This document shows positions 17,848 through 27,805 of a DNA stretch of 64,000 nt, one piece after another. The notes beneath the pieces are model-generated. The model saw only the letters and a list, made by a program, of their open reading frames with translations, was not told the origin of the DNA and did not search any database. Every line of letters starts with the position of its first letter. Position 1 is the first letter of the stretch. The DNA comes from Nissabacter sp. SGAir0207 (lineage in GTDB: Bacteria; Pseudomonadota; Gammaproteobacteria; Enterobacterales; Enterobacteriaceae). The stretch spans positions 9,039-73,038 of the forward strand of contig NZ_CP028040.1 in NCBI RefSeq assembly GCF_005491205.1. The letters run 5' to 3'. The translations under genes were made by a program, and so were the position numbers.

Positions 17848-18693
17848 ATGAGTTCGCTTGAACTGCAGAGTGTGAACCCGCGGGCCAAAAAGCGCCGTCG
17901 GCGCCATGACCTGCTGACCATCGGGAAGACGCCCAGCCGGGCGCAGTTCCTGACCCTCTCCATCGCGGTGTTCGCCCTGCTGCTGCTGGCCTGGTGGCTG
18001 GCGACGGCCAGCGGCGCCATCAAACCCCTCTTCCTGCCGGGCATTGAGCGGGTCTGGCACCAGATGGTGACGCTGGCGGCCAACGGCACGCTGCTCAATG
18101 ACCTTGAGAGCAGCCTGTATCGCATGGCGATTGCGTTTGCCATTTCGTCGGTGATGTCGATTGTCATCGGCGTGCTGGCCGGCTGCTACGGGCTGGTCAA
18201 GGCCATCGTGGAGCCGCTGGTTGATTTTATCCGCTACATGCCGGTGGTGGCCTTCGTGCCGCTGACCATCCTGTGGACCGGCACGGATGACATCCAAAAA
18301 TTCCTGGTGATCTGGATTGGCACCTTCTTCCAACAGGTGCTGATGATGATCGATGCGGTGAAGCGCGTGCCGCCGGATTTCATCGGGCTGGGCCGCACCC
18401 TCGGCTTGCCAGACCGCAAGATTTTGCTGCGCATCGTCATCCCCTCCGCCCTGCCGGCGATCTGGGACGCGCTGCGCATCAGCCTTGGCTGGGCGTGGAC
18501 CTGGCTGGTGCTGGCGGAACTGGTCGCCTCCACCTCCGGGCTGGGCTACCGCATCGTGGTCTCCCAGCGCTACTTCCAGACCGACACCATTATCGGCTAC
18601 ATCCTGCTGCTGGGCCTGCTCGGGCTTATCACTGACCAGATCATGCGCGCCGCCGAGCGCGTGCTGTTCCGCTACAACCGGAGGCGCAGCTGA
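17848..18693 (+). CDS. ABC transporter permease, NitT/TauT family
   Basis: A 281-residue inner-membrane permease with six or seven hydrophobic spans. The EAA loop contains LGLPDRKILLRIVIPSALPA, which docks to the ATPase. It follows the binding protein gene by 30 bases and ends on the A of the ATPase start (ATGATGG region), so the three subunits are coupled. Confidence 0.92.
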   Translation: MSSLELQSVNPRAKKRRRRHDLLTIGKTPSRAQFLTLSIAVFALLLLAWWLATASGAIKPLFLPGIERVWHQMVTLAANGTLLNDLESSLYRMAIAFAISSVMSIVIGVLAGCYGLVKAIVEPLVDFIRYMPVVAFVPLTILWTGTDDIQKFLVIWIGTFFQQVLMMIDAVKRVPPDFIGLGRTLGLPDRKILLRIVIPSALPAIWDALRISLGWAWTWLVLAELVASTSGLGYRIVVSQRYFQTDTIIGYILLLGLLGLITDQIMRAAERVLFRYNRRRS

Positions 18694-19454
18694 TGGCGAC
18701 CCTGACAATCAACAAGCTGGAGAAGAGTTTCCCCTCAGGCGCGACCCGTCACCGGGTACTGCGCGGCATCGACCTGACGCTGAATGACAATGAGTTCGTC
18801 TCAATCGTCGGCACCTCCGGCTGCGGCAAAAGTACCCTGCTGTCGATTGCCGCGGGGCTGGAGGAGTTCGACGAGGGCGAAGTGCTGGTCGATGGCGAGC
18901 CTATCCAGGGGGCCGGGCTGGATCGCGGCGTGGTGTTCCAGTCCTATACCCTGCTGCCGTGGCTGACGGCGCGCGGCAACATCGAATTTGCCCTGAAAGC
19001 GGCGGGCACCCCCGCCAACCAGTGCCGCGAGATCGCCCAGCAGCATCTGGAACTGGTGAAGCTTGGCCACGCCGCCGATCGCTGGCCCAGCGAGCTATCT
19101 GGCGGCATGAAGCAGCGGGTGGCCATTGCCCGCGCGCTCTCCTACCGGCCAAAAATCCTGCTGATGGATGAGCCGTTCGGCGCCCTCGACGCCATGACGC
19201 GCCACCAGATGCAGCAGTTGCTGATTGAGATCTGGGAGACGCACCGGCTGACGGTGATGTTCGTCACCCATGACATTGAAGAGGCGGTCTGGCTCTCCGA
19301 TCGCATTGTGGTGATGGGGCCGGGTCATATCGACTCGACGTTCGACGTCGGCCTGCCGCGCCCGCGCCATCAGAACATCCAGCGCGTCCCGGCGTTCATG
19401 GAACTCCAGCAGGACGTGCTCAACCGCATCCACCAACACACCCTGGCCCACTGA
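18693..19454 (+). CDS. ABC transporter ATP-binding protein, NitT/TauT family
   Basis: A 253-residue ATPase. Walker A GTSGCGKSTLL is near residue 43, the signature is LSGGMKQRVAIARAL, Walker B is ILLMDEPFGALD, and the switch histidine is in VMFVTHDIEEAV. It energises the importer formed with the two preceding genes; the operon continues 16 bases later with the HisD-like gene. Confidence 0.93.
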   Translation: MATLTINKLEKSFPSGATRHRVLRGIDLTLNDNEFVSIVGTSGCGKSTLLSIAAGLEEFDEGEVLVDGEPIQGAGLDRGVVFQSYTLLPWLTARGNIEFALKAAGTPANQCREIAQQHLELVKLGHAADRWPSELSGGMKQRVAIARALSYRPKILLMDEPFGALDAMTRHQMQQLLIEIWETHRLTVMFVTHDIEEAVWLSDRIVVMGPGHIDSTFDVGLPRPRHQNIQRVPAFMELQQDVLNRIHQHTLAH

Positions 19455-19469
19455 AAATAAGGAACCCGT

Positions 19470-20798
19470 ATGTCTGTCTCATTCCACGATCTGTCGGCCT
19501 CGGCGCAGTTGCCGGCGGCGCTGTTCACCCGCACCGAGTCCGATCTCTCTTTCTTCGCTGGCAAGGTGCAACCGATCATTGAGGCGGTGCGCGAAGAGGG
19601 CGACCGGGCGCTGATCCGCTTTGGCCGCGAGTTTGACGGCGTCCAGCCGGACACTTTCCCGCTGCGCGCGCAGGAGCACGAGTTTGACCAGGCGTTCCAG
19701 CGGCTGGCGCCGGAGGTGATTGAGGCGATCCGCTATGCGGTGGAGAACGTGCGGGCCTTCCATGAGGCGCAGAAGCCCGAGGAGATGTGGTGGAAGGAGA
19801 TGCGGCCGGGCGCGTTTGCCGGCGATCGGCATGTGCCGATTGATGCGGTGGCCTGCTATGTGCCGCGCGGCAAAGGCTCCTTCCCCAGCGTCTTGATCAT
19901 GACCACCGTGCCCGCCGTGGTTGCCGGGGTGCCGCGCGCGGTGGTGATCACGCCGCCCGGCCCGGATGGCACGGTGGATGACGCAACGCTGGTGGCCGCG
20001 CGGCTGGTCGGCATCACGGAGGTCTACAAGTGCGGCGGCGCGCAGGGCGTGGCAGCGGTGGCCTACGGCACCGAGAGCGTGCCGAAGTGCCTGAAAATCG
20101 TCGGCCCCGGCAGCCCGTGGGTGGTGGCGGCGAAGCGCCAGCTCTCCCACCTGATCGATCCGGGCGTGCCAGCTGGCCCCAGCGAAAGTCTGATCCTGGC
20201 GGATGACTCCGTGAGCGGCGCGCTGGCGGCGCTGGATCTGCTGATTGAGTCCGAGCATGGGCCAGACTCCTCCGCCTATCTGGTCACCTCGAGCCGCCGG
20301 GTGGCGGAGGAGGCGATGGCAGCACTGCCCGGCTACTGGGCGCAGATTGGCGAGAAGCGCGCCCGCTTCTCCCAGCAGGTGCTGGGTGGCCAGCACGGCG
20401 GCGTGGTGCTGACCAAGGATTTCGCCACCGCCGTGGCATTCGTCAACCAATATGCGCCGGAGCACCTCGAGATCCTCGCCGAGGAGCCGATGGCAGTGAT
20501 GCCCCAGATCCGCAACGCCGGTGAAATCCTGCTCGGCCCACATACGCCGATTGCGCTCGGCAACTTTGTGCTGGGGCCAAACGCGGTGCTGCCGACCAAC
20601 GGTGCCGCCAAAACGGCCGGGCCGCTCTCGGTGTTCGACTATATGAAACGCATCTCCGTCGGCTACGTTACCCGCGCTGGCTATCAGGAACTGGCGACGC
20701 AGGCGAAGCGGCTGGCGGAGTATGAGGGCTTCCCCGGCCATGCCCTGGCGGTCTCCGGGTTGCGGCACGCGCTGCTGAAGGAGGGCCACCATGAGTGA
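19470..20798 (+). CDS. hisD: Histidinol dehydrogenase-like enzyme (catabolic HisD paralogue)
   Basis: A 442-residue full-length member of the HisD family: AVACYVPRGKGSFPSVLIM, KCGGAQGVAAVAYGTE, GPAGPSESLILAD, QYAPEHLEI and the C-terminal GFPGHALAVSGLR. HisD oxidises L-histidinol to L-histidine using two NAD. Position in a hut island, not a his operon, argues for a catabolic role. Oddity: the zinc-ligand segment reads IESEHGPDS where biosynthetic HisD has a Gln at the first ligand position, so a related alcohol (as for the HisD-like HpsN dehydrogenases) is possible. Confidence 0.85.
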   Translation: MSVSFHDLSASAQLPAALFTRTESDLSFFAGKVQPIIEAVREEGDRALIRFGREFDGVQPDTFPLRAQEHEFDQAFQRLAPEVIEAIRYAVENVRAFHEAQKPEEMWWKEMRPGAFAGDRHVPIDAVACYVPRGKGSFPSVLIMTTVPAVVAGVPRAVVITPPGPDGTVDDATLVAARLVGITEVYKCGGAQGVAAVAYGTESVPKCLKIVGPGSPWVVAAKRQLSHLIDPGVPAGPSESLILADDSVSGALAALDLLIESEHGPDSSAYLVTSSRRVAEEAMAALPGYWAQIGEKRARFSQQVLGGQHGGVVLTKDFATAVAFVNQYAPEHLEILAEEPMAVMPQIRNAGEILLGPHTPIALGNFVLGPNAVLPTNGAAKTAGPLSVFDYMKRISVGYVTRAGYQELATQAKRLAEYEGFPGHALAVSGLRHALLKEGHHE

Positions 20799-22086
20799 GC
20801 AACCGCGCGCGCCGCTGGCCGCGGAGGCGCGGCGGCTGACGCAGCAGGGGGAGTGGGCGCAAGCCAGCGAGAAGCTGGGCCAGCTGATCGCCGAGGTGAC
20901 CGGCGTGGCGGTGAGCGGCCTGCACATCAACCGCGACCAGTACAGCCTCAACTCCCTGAATGGCCGCGTGTCGCTCGCCGACCAACGCACGCTCTTTTTC
21001 AAATATCACCACGAGGAGGGCGAGGAGCAGACCATCGGCGAGTACTACCGCGCCGGGCTGCTGCGCCGCCACGGTTTCCGGGTGGATGTGCCGCTCTACG
21101 CCTGCGGTGAGCCGGGCCGCCAGATCCTGCTCTACGCCCTACGGGATGAGCGGCGGCTGGCCGATGTCTGTTATGACCTGGAGTCCCGTGAGGCGTGGCC
21201 CGCGATGGCGGAGGTGGTGGAGGCGCAGTGCCGCGCGGACGCGGAGATCCTGGCGCACACCCTGCCGACGCTGCGGCAGGCCAGCGCCAGCGAGGTGGCG
21301 GCGGAGTCGATCCACCAGCTGTTCTGGCACCGGTTGGTTTCGCCGGGGCAGCCAGCCGGGCTGGGCGGCCGGGTGGCGCGTTTTTACGTGGGCCAGCCCT
21401 TCCCGTTGGGCGACCTCACCCTGCCGTGGCAGACGCTGAGCACGCTGCGCTGGCGCATCAACGGCGTGATGTACCCCGACACCCTGCAACAGCTCTTCCT
21501 CGCCGCGGGCCAGCATCTGGCCCCTTCTGCGCTGGCCGGGCATGGCGTGGTGGTGGCGCACGGCGACGCCCACAACGCCAATGTCTGGTATGCCACGCAG
21601 GCGGGGCAGCCGCAGCTGGTCAGCTTCGACCCGGCCTTCGCTGGCAGCCATATCCCCGCGCTGCTGGCGGAGATCAAGGCCACGTTCCATAACATCTTCA
21701 CGCACCCCTGCTGGCTCTATGAGCCGCATCAGGCGGTAGAGCGTTACCGGGTCACGGTGACGCGTGAGGGCGACGTGCTGGACGTCCGGCATGACTGGCA
21801 CCTGACCCCGCTGCGCGCGGCGTTCCTGCACAGCAAGGGGGAGCGCTACTGGCGGCCGCTGCTGGCGGAACTGCGTGGCCGGGGCTGGTTGCCCGACAAC
21901 TGGCAACAGATTATGCGTCTGGCGCTGTTTTGCTGCCCGACGCTGGTGATGAATCTGCGCGCAGGCGCGTCCAGCGCCCACAACCCCACCAGCTCCGCGT
22001 TGGGGCTGGCGATGGCCGTGATGCTGGGCAGCCGAGGCGAGGATGATTTTTCCCGCTGGCTGGACAGCCTGCTGACTGAGGAGTGA
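20791..22086 (+). CDS. APH-fold phosphotransferase (small-molecule kinase)
   Basis: A 431-residue protein with aminoglycoside-phosphotransferase-type kinase motifs: VVAHGDAHNANVW is the catalytic loop (Asp and Asn) and LVSFDPAFAG the metal-binding Asp. The N-terminal lobe has FFKYHH as the nucleotide-binding lysine strand. It overlaps the HisD-like gene by eight bases. The family includes choline, homoserine and methylthioribose kinases, so the fold does not give a substrate. Context suggests a hydroxylated imidazole compound. Confidence 0.7.
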   Translation: MSEQPRAPLAAEARRLTQQGEWAQASEKLGQLIAEVTGVAVSGLHINRDQYSLNSLNGRVSLADQRTLFFKYHHEEGEEQTIGEYYRAGLLRRHGFRVDVPLYACGEPGRQILLYALRDERRLADVCYDLESREAWPAMAEVVEAQCRADAEILAHTLPTLRQASASEVAAESIHQLFWHRLVSPGQPAGLGGRVARFYVGQPFPLGDLTLPWQTLSTLRWRINGVMYPDTLQQLFLAAGQHLAPSALAGHGVVVAHGDAHNANVWYATQAGQPQLVSFDPAFAGSHIPALLAEIKATFHNIFTHPCWLYEPHQAVERYRVTVTREGDVLDVRHDWHLTPLRAAFLHSKGERYWRPLLAELRGRGWLPDNWQQIMRLALFCCPTLVMNLRAGASSAHNPTSSALGLAMAVMLGSRGEDDFSRWLDSLLTEE

Positions 22087-22089
22087 GCC

Positions 22090-23055
22090 ATGAGGGCGGT
22101 ACAACTGTATGGGATTGGGCAACTGGCCGTGGGGACGAAAGCCGCCCCGCGGCTCGCGCCCGGCCAGGTGCGCGTTCGGGTGCGGGCAGCGGGCATCTGC
22201 GGTTCGGACATCCACAACTACCGCACCGGGAAGTGGCTGGCTACCCTGCCGGTGACGCCAGGCCATGAGCTGTTTGGCGAGGTGCTGGAGGCGGCGGCGG
22301 ACGTGACCGGGTTCGCGCCGGGCAGCCGGGTGGTGGCTGACTCTCGCGTCTGGTGCGGCCAGTGCGAAGCGTGCCAGCAGAATGCGCACAACCTGTGCGC
22401 CTCACTGGGCTTTGTCGGCGAGGTGTGTGACGGAGGGTTCGCTGAGCAGGTGGTACTGCCCGCGCGCAGCCTGTTGCCGGTGCCAGAGGCAGTGCCCGAC
22501 GATGTGGCGGTGCTAAGCGAGCCGCTCGGCGTGGCGCTCAGGGTGCTCAACCAGCTGCGCGCGCCGCCGGGCAGCCGGGTACGCGTTGCCGGTGGCGGCA
22601 CCATCGGCGGGCTGGTGGCGCTGCTGCTGCGCCGCACCGGCCAGTGCCGGGTTCAGCTGAGTGAGCCAAATGCCGAGCGGCGCGCGCGTCTGGCGGCGTT
22701 GGTGCCGCTGGAGGAGGCCAGCCCGTACGATTTTGCCGTCGAGGCGACCGGCCAGATGGCGGTGCTACGGGAGCTGGTGGCGGGCATCCGCCCCGGCGGG
22801 CGCATCGCGCTGGTGGGGATCTTCCACCATGTCGCCGAGCTGGATTGCAATCTGCTGGTGGAGCGCGAAATCACCCTGACAGGCTGTAGCGTCTTTCGCG
22901 ATGAGCAGCGGCAGGCGCTGGGGCTGATGGCGGGTATGGCGGAGGATCTGCGCACGCTGATGGCACCCCCCGTCCCGCTGGAGGCGGTGCCAGCGGCCTA
23001 CGAGGCGCTGATCGCTGGCCGCTCCTCCTACCTGAAAACAGTGGTGGCCCCATGA
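22090..23055 (+). CDS. Zinc-dependent medium-chain alcohol dehydrogenase
   Basis: A 321-residue MDR enzyme. GICGSDIHNYR and GHELFGEV hold the catalytic zinc ligands; CGQCEACQQNAHNLC gives the four-cysteine structural zinc site; RVAGGGTIGGLVALLL is the NAD-binding loop. It is slightly shorter than usual (about 340) but no break is visible. It resembles L-idonate/threonine dehydrogenases. It follows the kinase by three bases and overlaps the next gene, so it is part of the same imidazole-related operon. Confidence 0.85.
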   Translation: MRAVQLYGIGQLAVGTKAAPRLAPGQVRVRVRAAGICGSDIHNYRTGKWLATLPVTPGHELFGEVLEAAADVTGFAPGSRVVADSRVWCGQCEACQQNAHNLCASLGFVGEVCDGGFAEQVVLPARSLLPVPEAVPDDVAVLSEPLGVALRVLNQLRAPPGSRVRVAGGGTIGGLVALLLRRTGQCRVQLSEPNAERRARLAALVPLEEASPYDFAVEATGQMAVLRELVAGIRPGGRIALVGIFHHVAELDCNLLVEREITLTGCSVFRDEQRQALGLMAGMAEDLRTLMAPPVPLEAVPAAYEALIAGRSSYLKTVVAP

Positions 23056-23810
23056 CGGTGATGGCGCGTTTCTCCCTGCAAGGCAAACGGGCGGTGGTCA
23101 CCGGCGGCACCCGTGGCATTGGTTTTGCCCTCGCCTGCGCGCTGGCCGAGGCAGGCGCGGCGGTGACCATTACTGGGCGGCAGCCCGCCACGCTGGCGAC
23201 GGCGGTGGCCGCGCTGCGGGCGCAGGGGCATCAGGCCGAGGGCCGCGTGCTGGATGTCACCCAGACCGCCGCGATCCGCCACTGTCTCAGCGACTTGGGC
23301 GAGGTGGACATTCTCATCAACAATGCTGGCATGGAGCAGATCTGCCCCTCGCTGGACGCGGATGAGGCGCTCTGGCAGAGCATCATCGACACCAACCTGC
23401 GGGGTGCCTTCTTCTGCGCCCAGACGGTGGCGCGCGGCATGGCCCAACGGCAGGGCGGTACCATCATCAACCTCTGCTCGCTGACCAGCGCGGTGGGCGT
23501 GCCCGGCGCGGCCGCCTATGGCAGCTCCAAATCCGGGCTGGCCGGGCTGACCCGCGCCCTGAGCACCGAATGGGCGGCGCAGGGCATCCGGGTCAACGGC
23601 ATCGCGCCGGGCTATTTTGAGACGGAGATGACGGCGGTGTTCTATCAGGATGAGGCGTGGGTGCGCGGGATGCAGGCCCGCATCCCGCTCGGGCGCTTTG
23701 GGGAGCTGGAGGATCTGGCCGGGGCGGTGGTCTTCCTTAGCTCGCCTGCCGCACGCTACATCACCGGCCAGATCCTCTATGTGGATGGCGGTTATCTGGC
23801 CGCCATCTGA
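23052..23810 (+). CDS. Short-chain dehydrogenase/reductase (SDR)
   Basis: A 252-residue classical SDR. TGGTRGIG is the cofactor loop, NNAG is at residue 90, the catalytic Ser is in LCSLTSAVG, and Tyr-Lys are in YGSSK. The C-terminus SSPAARYITGQILYVDGGY is the FabG-type end. It overlaps the alcohol dehydrogenase gene by ATGA, so both are probably used in one oxidation route. Its 3' end overlaps by 19 bases with the convergent FMN oxidase gene. Confidence 0.88.
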   Translation: MTVMARFSLQGKRAVVTGGTRGIGFALACALAEAGAAVTITGRQPATLATAVAALRAQGHQAEGRVLDVTQTAAIRHCLSDLGEVDILINNAGMEQICPSLDADEALWQSIIDTNLRGAFFCAQTVARGMAQRQGGTIINLCSLTSAVGVPGAAAYGSSKSGLAGLTRALSTEWAAQGIRVNGIAPGYFETEMTAVFYQDEAWVRGMQARIPLGRFGELEDLAGAVVFLSSPAARYITGQILYVDGGYLAAI

Positions 23811-24945
23811 CCGGCGGCCTCCACCAGCAGCCCGGCGTGCAGATCACGGAGCGAGGTGCAGCCGAGCTGCGCCAGCGTGCGGTCAATCTCCTGCACCAGC
23901 GCGCTGAGGGTGCGGGCGGCCAGCGCCTCGCCGCCCGCCGCCACCGCATAGAGCAGCGGCCGCCCAATCAGCACCGCGTTGGCCCCCAGCGCCAGCGCTT
24001 TCACCACATCGGTGCCGCGCCGGAAGCCGCTGTCGATCAGCAGGGTAAAGTCCGGGCCAACCGCCGCCCGCACGTCGGCCAGCACCAGCATCGGGCTGAG
24101 CGTGCCATCCAGCTGCCGGCCGCCGTGGTTTGACAGCACCACCCCCTGCGCGCCCAGCCGCTGGGTGATCAGGGCATCCTCTGGCGTCATGATGCCCTTG
24201 ACATAGAGTGGCCCGCGCCACAGCCCGCGGATCCAGGCTAGTGTCTCCCAATTCAGTGCCGCATCCATCTGGCTGGCAAAGTAGGCCGCCCCGCCGACGC
24301 CCTTCTGCTGTTCCGGCGGCAGGTAGGGCGTCAGGTTGCCAAAGCCGGGCATCCCCTGCGGCACCAGCGTGCGCCATACCCAGCCGGGGTGGGCGGCAAT
24401 ATTCGCCAGCGCCGGTAGGGAGAGGGCCATTGGCCGCCGGTAGTGGCGCTTGTCGCGCTCGCGGTTGCCAAAGTGGACGGCATCCACCGACACCACCAGC
24501 GCGCTGCAACCGGCCTGCTGCGCCCGGCGCAGCAGATCCTGCGTCACCTGCCGATCCTTGAGGACATAGAGCTGGAACCAGCGCTCGCCCCGGCTTCGCT
24601 GATCTCCTCCAGTGAGGCGGTCGACACAGTGCTCTGGATATGCCCAATCCGCTGCTGGGCGGCGGCGCGGGCGAGCATCAGATCGGCCCGGTGACGCAAC
24701 ATGCCGTTGTAGCCGGTCGGGGCCACCAGCAGCGGCGCAGCCAGCCGGGCGTTGCCCAGCGTGGTCGCCAGATCGCGGGCGCTGGCGTCCTTCAGCATGG
24801 AGGGCTTGAACAGCCAGCGGTCAAACACCGCCGTATTGTGCCGCAGCGTCTTTTCATCCTCCGCCCCGCCATCCACATAGTTGAAGGCAAAGGCGGGCAG
24901 TACCCGCCGGGCCTGACGGCGCAGATCCGCCGCATTGAGAATCAT
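23792..24945 (-). pseudogene. FMN-dependent alpha-hydroxy acid dehydrogenase/oxidase (one-base frameshift)
   Basis: LldD/lactate-oxidase family. The first frame (from MILNAADLRRQARRVLP) has FNYVDGGAEDE and LLVAPTGYNGM. After EISEAG the frame changes; the second resumes with RWFQLYVLKDR and continues with DAVHFGNRERDKRHYRRP, YVKGIMTPEDA and VLSNHGGRQLDG (catalytic His-Gly-Gly-Arg), to a stop at 23792. One extra C in the run at 24588-24591 restores about 385 residues. Next to a HisC-like aminotransferase it would suit oxidation of imidazole-lactate to imidazole-pyruvate. Substrate is inference. Confidence 0.85.
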
Positions 24946-26054
24946 GGCAATGCCCTTACGGCGGCGAGGAAGCGCGCGTTGTCCTCGACGCTGCCTACCG
25001 ATACCCGCACCCAGTCGGTGTAGTGGGGTTCCAGCCAGGGTTTGACGATGATGCCGCGCGCCAGCAACGCGTTGGCGAAAGCTTTGCTGTCGCCGTGGAT
25101 GCGGAAGAACAGGAAATTGGCCTCGGAGGGGGCGACCTGGTAGCCCAGCGCCGTCAGGGCATCGTGCATCGCCTGCCGCTGTGCCGCGACCAGCGCCACG
25201 CTGGCGCTGACATGGGCGTCATCGGCCAGTGCCGCCAGCGCGGCCGCCTGTGCCGACCGGTTGATGTTGAAGGGGGTGCGGACGCGGTTGATCACCTCCA
25301 CCAGCGCCGGATCGCTGGCGATGCCATACCCCACCCGCAATCCTGCCAGCCCGTAGGCCTTGGAGAAGGTACGCAGCACAATCCACGGCCGGGACTGCGC
25401 GGCCAGCAGCGCCAGACTGTCAGGGTAGTCCGGCAGGTGGCGGCAATACTCAAAGTAGGCCTCATCAATCACCAGCAGGCACTCCTCGGGCGCGCTGGCG
25501 ATAAGGCTCTGGAACGCGGCGGCGCTGAGCGTGCAGCCGACCGGGTTTGAGGGGTTGCTCAGGATCACCATTTTGGCCGGCTGGCTGAGCGCCGCCTGCC
25601 ACGCGGGCAGGTCAAACGTCATCTCGGGGGTGACGGCCACCAGATCGACCTGTCCGCCCATCATCTGCGGGTAGATCTGGTGCAGCCCGAAGGAGGGCAG
25701 CAGCGTCACCACCCGGTCGCCCGGATTGATGAAGGCGAGGCAGAGCAGCTTCAACAGCTCCTCCGAGCCGTTGCCGACCACCAGCGCGTCCACCCCGGCA
25801 CCGGTTTTCACCGCCAGCGCCTGACGCAGCGCCAGGCTGGCGGAGTCGGGGTAGATGGCCGTGCTGGTCTGCGCCGCCGCGAGGGCATCGGCCACCGCCG
25901 GGCTGGCGCCAAGGGGGTTCTCATTGCTGGCGAGCCGGGCGATGTGGTCAACCCGGTAAGTCGCACGCACGGCCTCATCTGACAATCCGGCGTTGTACAC
26001 CGCAAGCTGTCTGGCCTCCGTCCGGGCCAGCTTTTCAATCTGATTCTGGGACAT
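24942..26054 (-). CDS. Histidinol-phosphate aminotransferase-like enzyme (HisC family)
   Basis: A 370-residue fold-type I PLP enzyme. SNENPLGASP is near residue 43, NPSNPVG lies mid-protein, and FSKAYGLAGLRVGYG carries the PLP lysine. It resembles HisC2/aromatic aminotransferases. It lies in a hut operon and overlaps the FMN oxidase gene by four bases, so it would aminate imidazole-pyruvate (or act on histidinol-phosphate) to feed histidine breakdown. It shares the operon with hutU downstream of hutH, with a small hairpin between hutU and this gene. Confidence 0.88.
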   Translation of the reverse strand: MSQNQIEKLARTEARQLAVYNAGLSDEAVRATYRVDHIARLASNENPLGASPAVADALAAAQTSTAIYPDSASLALRQALAVKTGAGVDALVVGNGSEELLKLLCLAFINPGDRVVTLLPSFGLHQIYPQMMGGQVDLVAVTPEMTFDLPAWQAALSQPAKMVILSNPSNPVGCTLSAAAFQSLIASAPEECLLVIDEAYFEYCRHLPDYPDSLALLAAQSRPWIVLRTFSKAYGLAGLRVGYGIASDPALVEVINRVRTPFNINRSAQAAALAALADDAHVSASVALVAAQRQAMHDALTALGYQVAPSEANFLFFRIHGDSKAFANALLARGIIVKPWLEPHYTDWVRVSVGSVEDNARFLAAVRALP

Positions 26055-26083
26055 GGGGTCTCCCGTACAACGTGAGCAGGAAA

Positions 26084-26102
26084 CGGCCGGCAGAACCGGC
26101 CG
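26084..26102. other. Intercistronic GC-rich hairpin between hutU and the HisC-like gene
   Basis: Seven-base stem CGGCCGG and CCGGCCG around CAGAA, with no T run. It sits in the 56-base gap after hutU (minus strand). It may stabilise the hutH-hutU part of the message or reduce read-through into the HisC-like and FMN-oxidase genes. Confidence 0.4.
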
Positions 26103-26110
26103 CGACAGGG

Positions 26111-27793
<1,683 letters not shown>

Positions 27794-27805
27794 CTCTCTC
27801 TCCTG

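Noticed and set aside
19479..21002. 507-codon open frame antisense to the HisD-like gene, and similar long antisense frames across 17-34 kb
   Set aside because: Shadows of strongly GC-biased codons on the true strand; composition is Arg/Gly/His-rich without domains or ribosome binding sites, while the sense frames show clear families.
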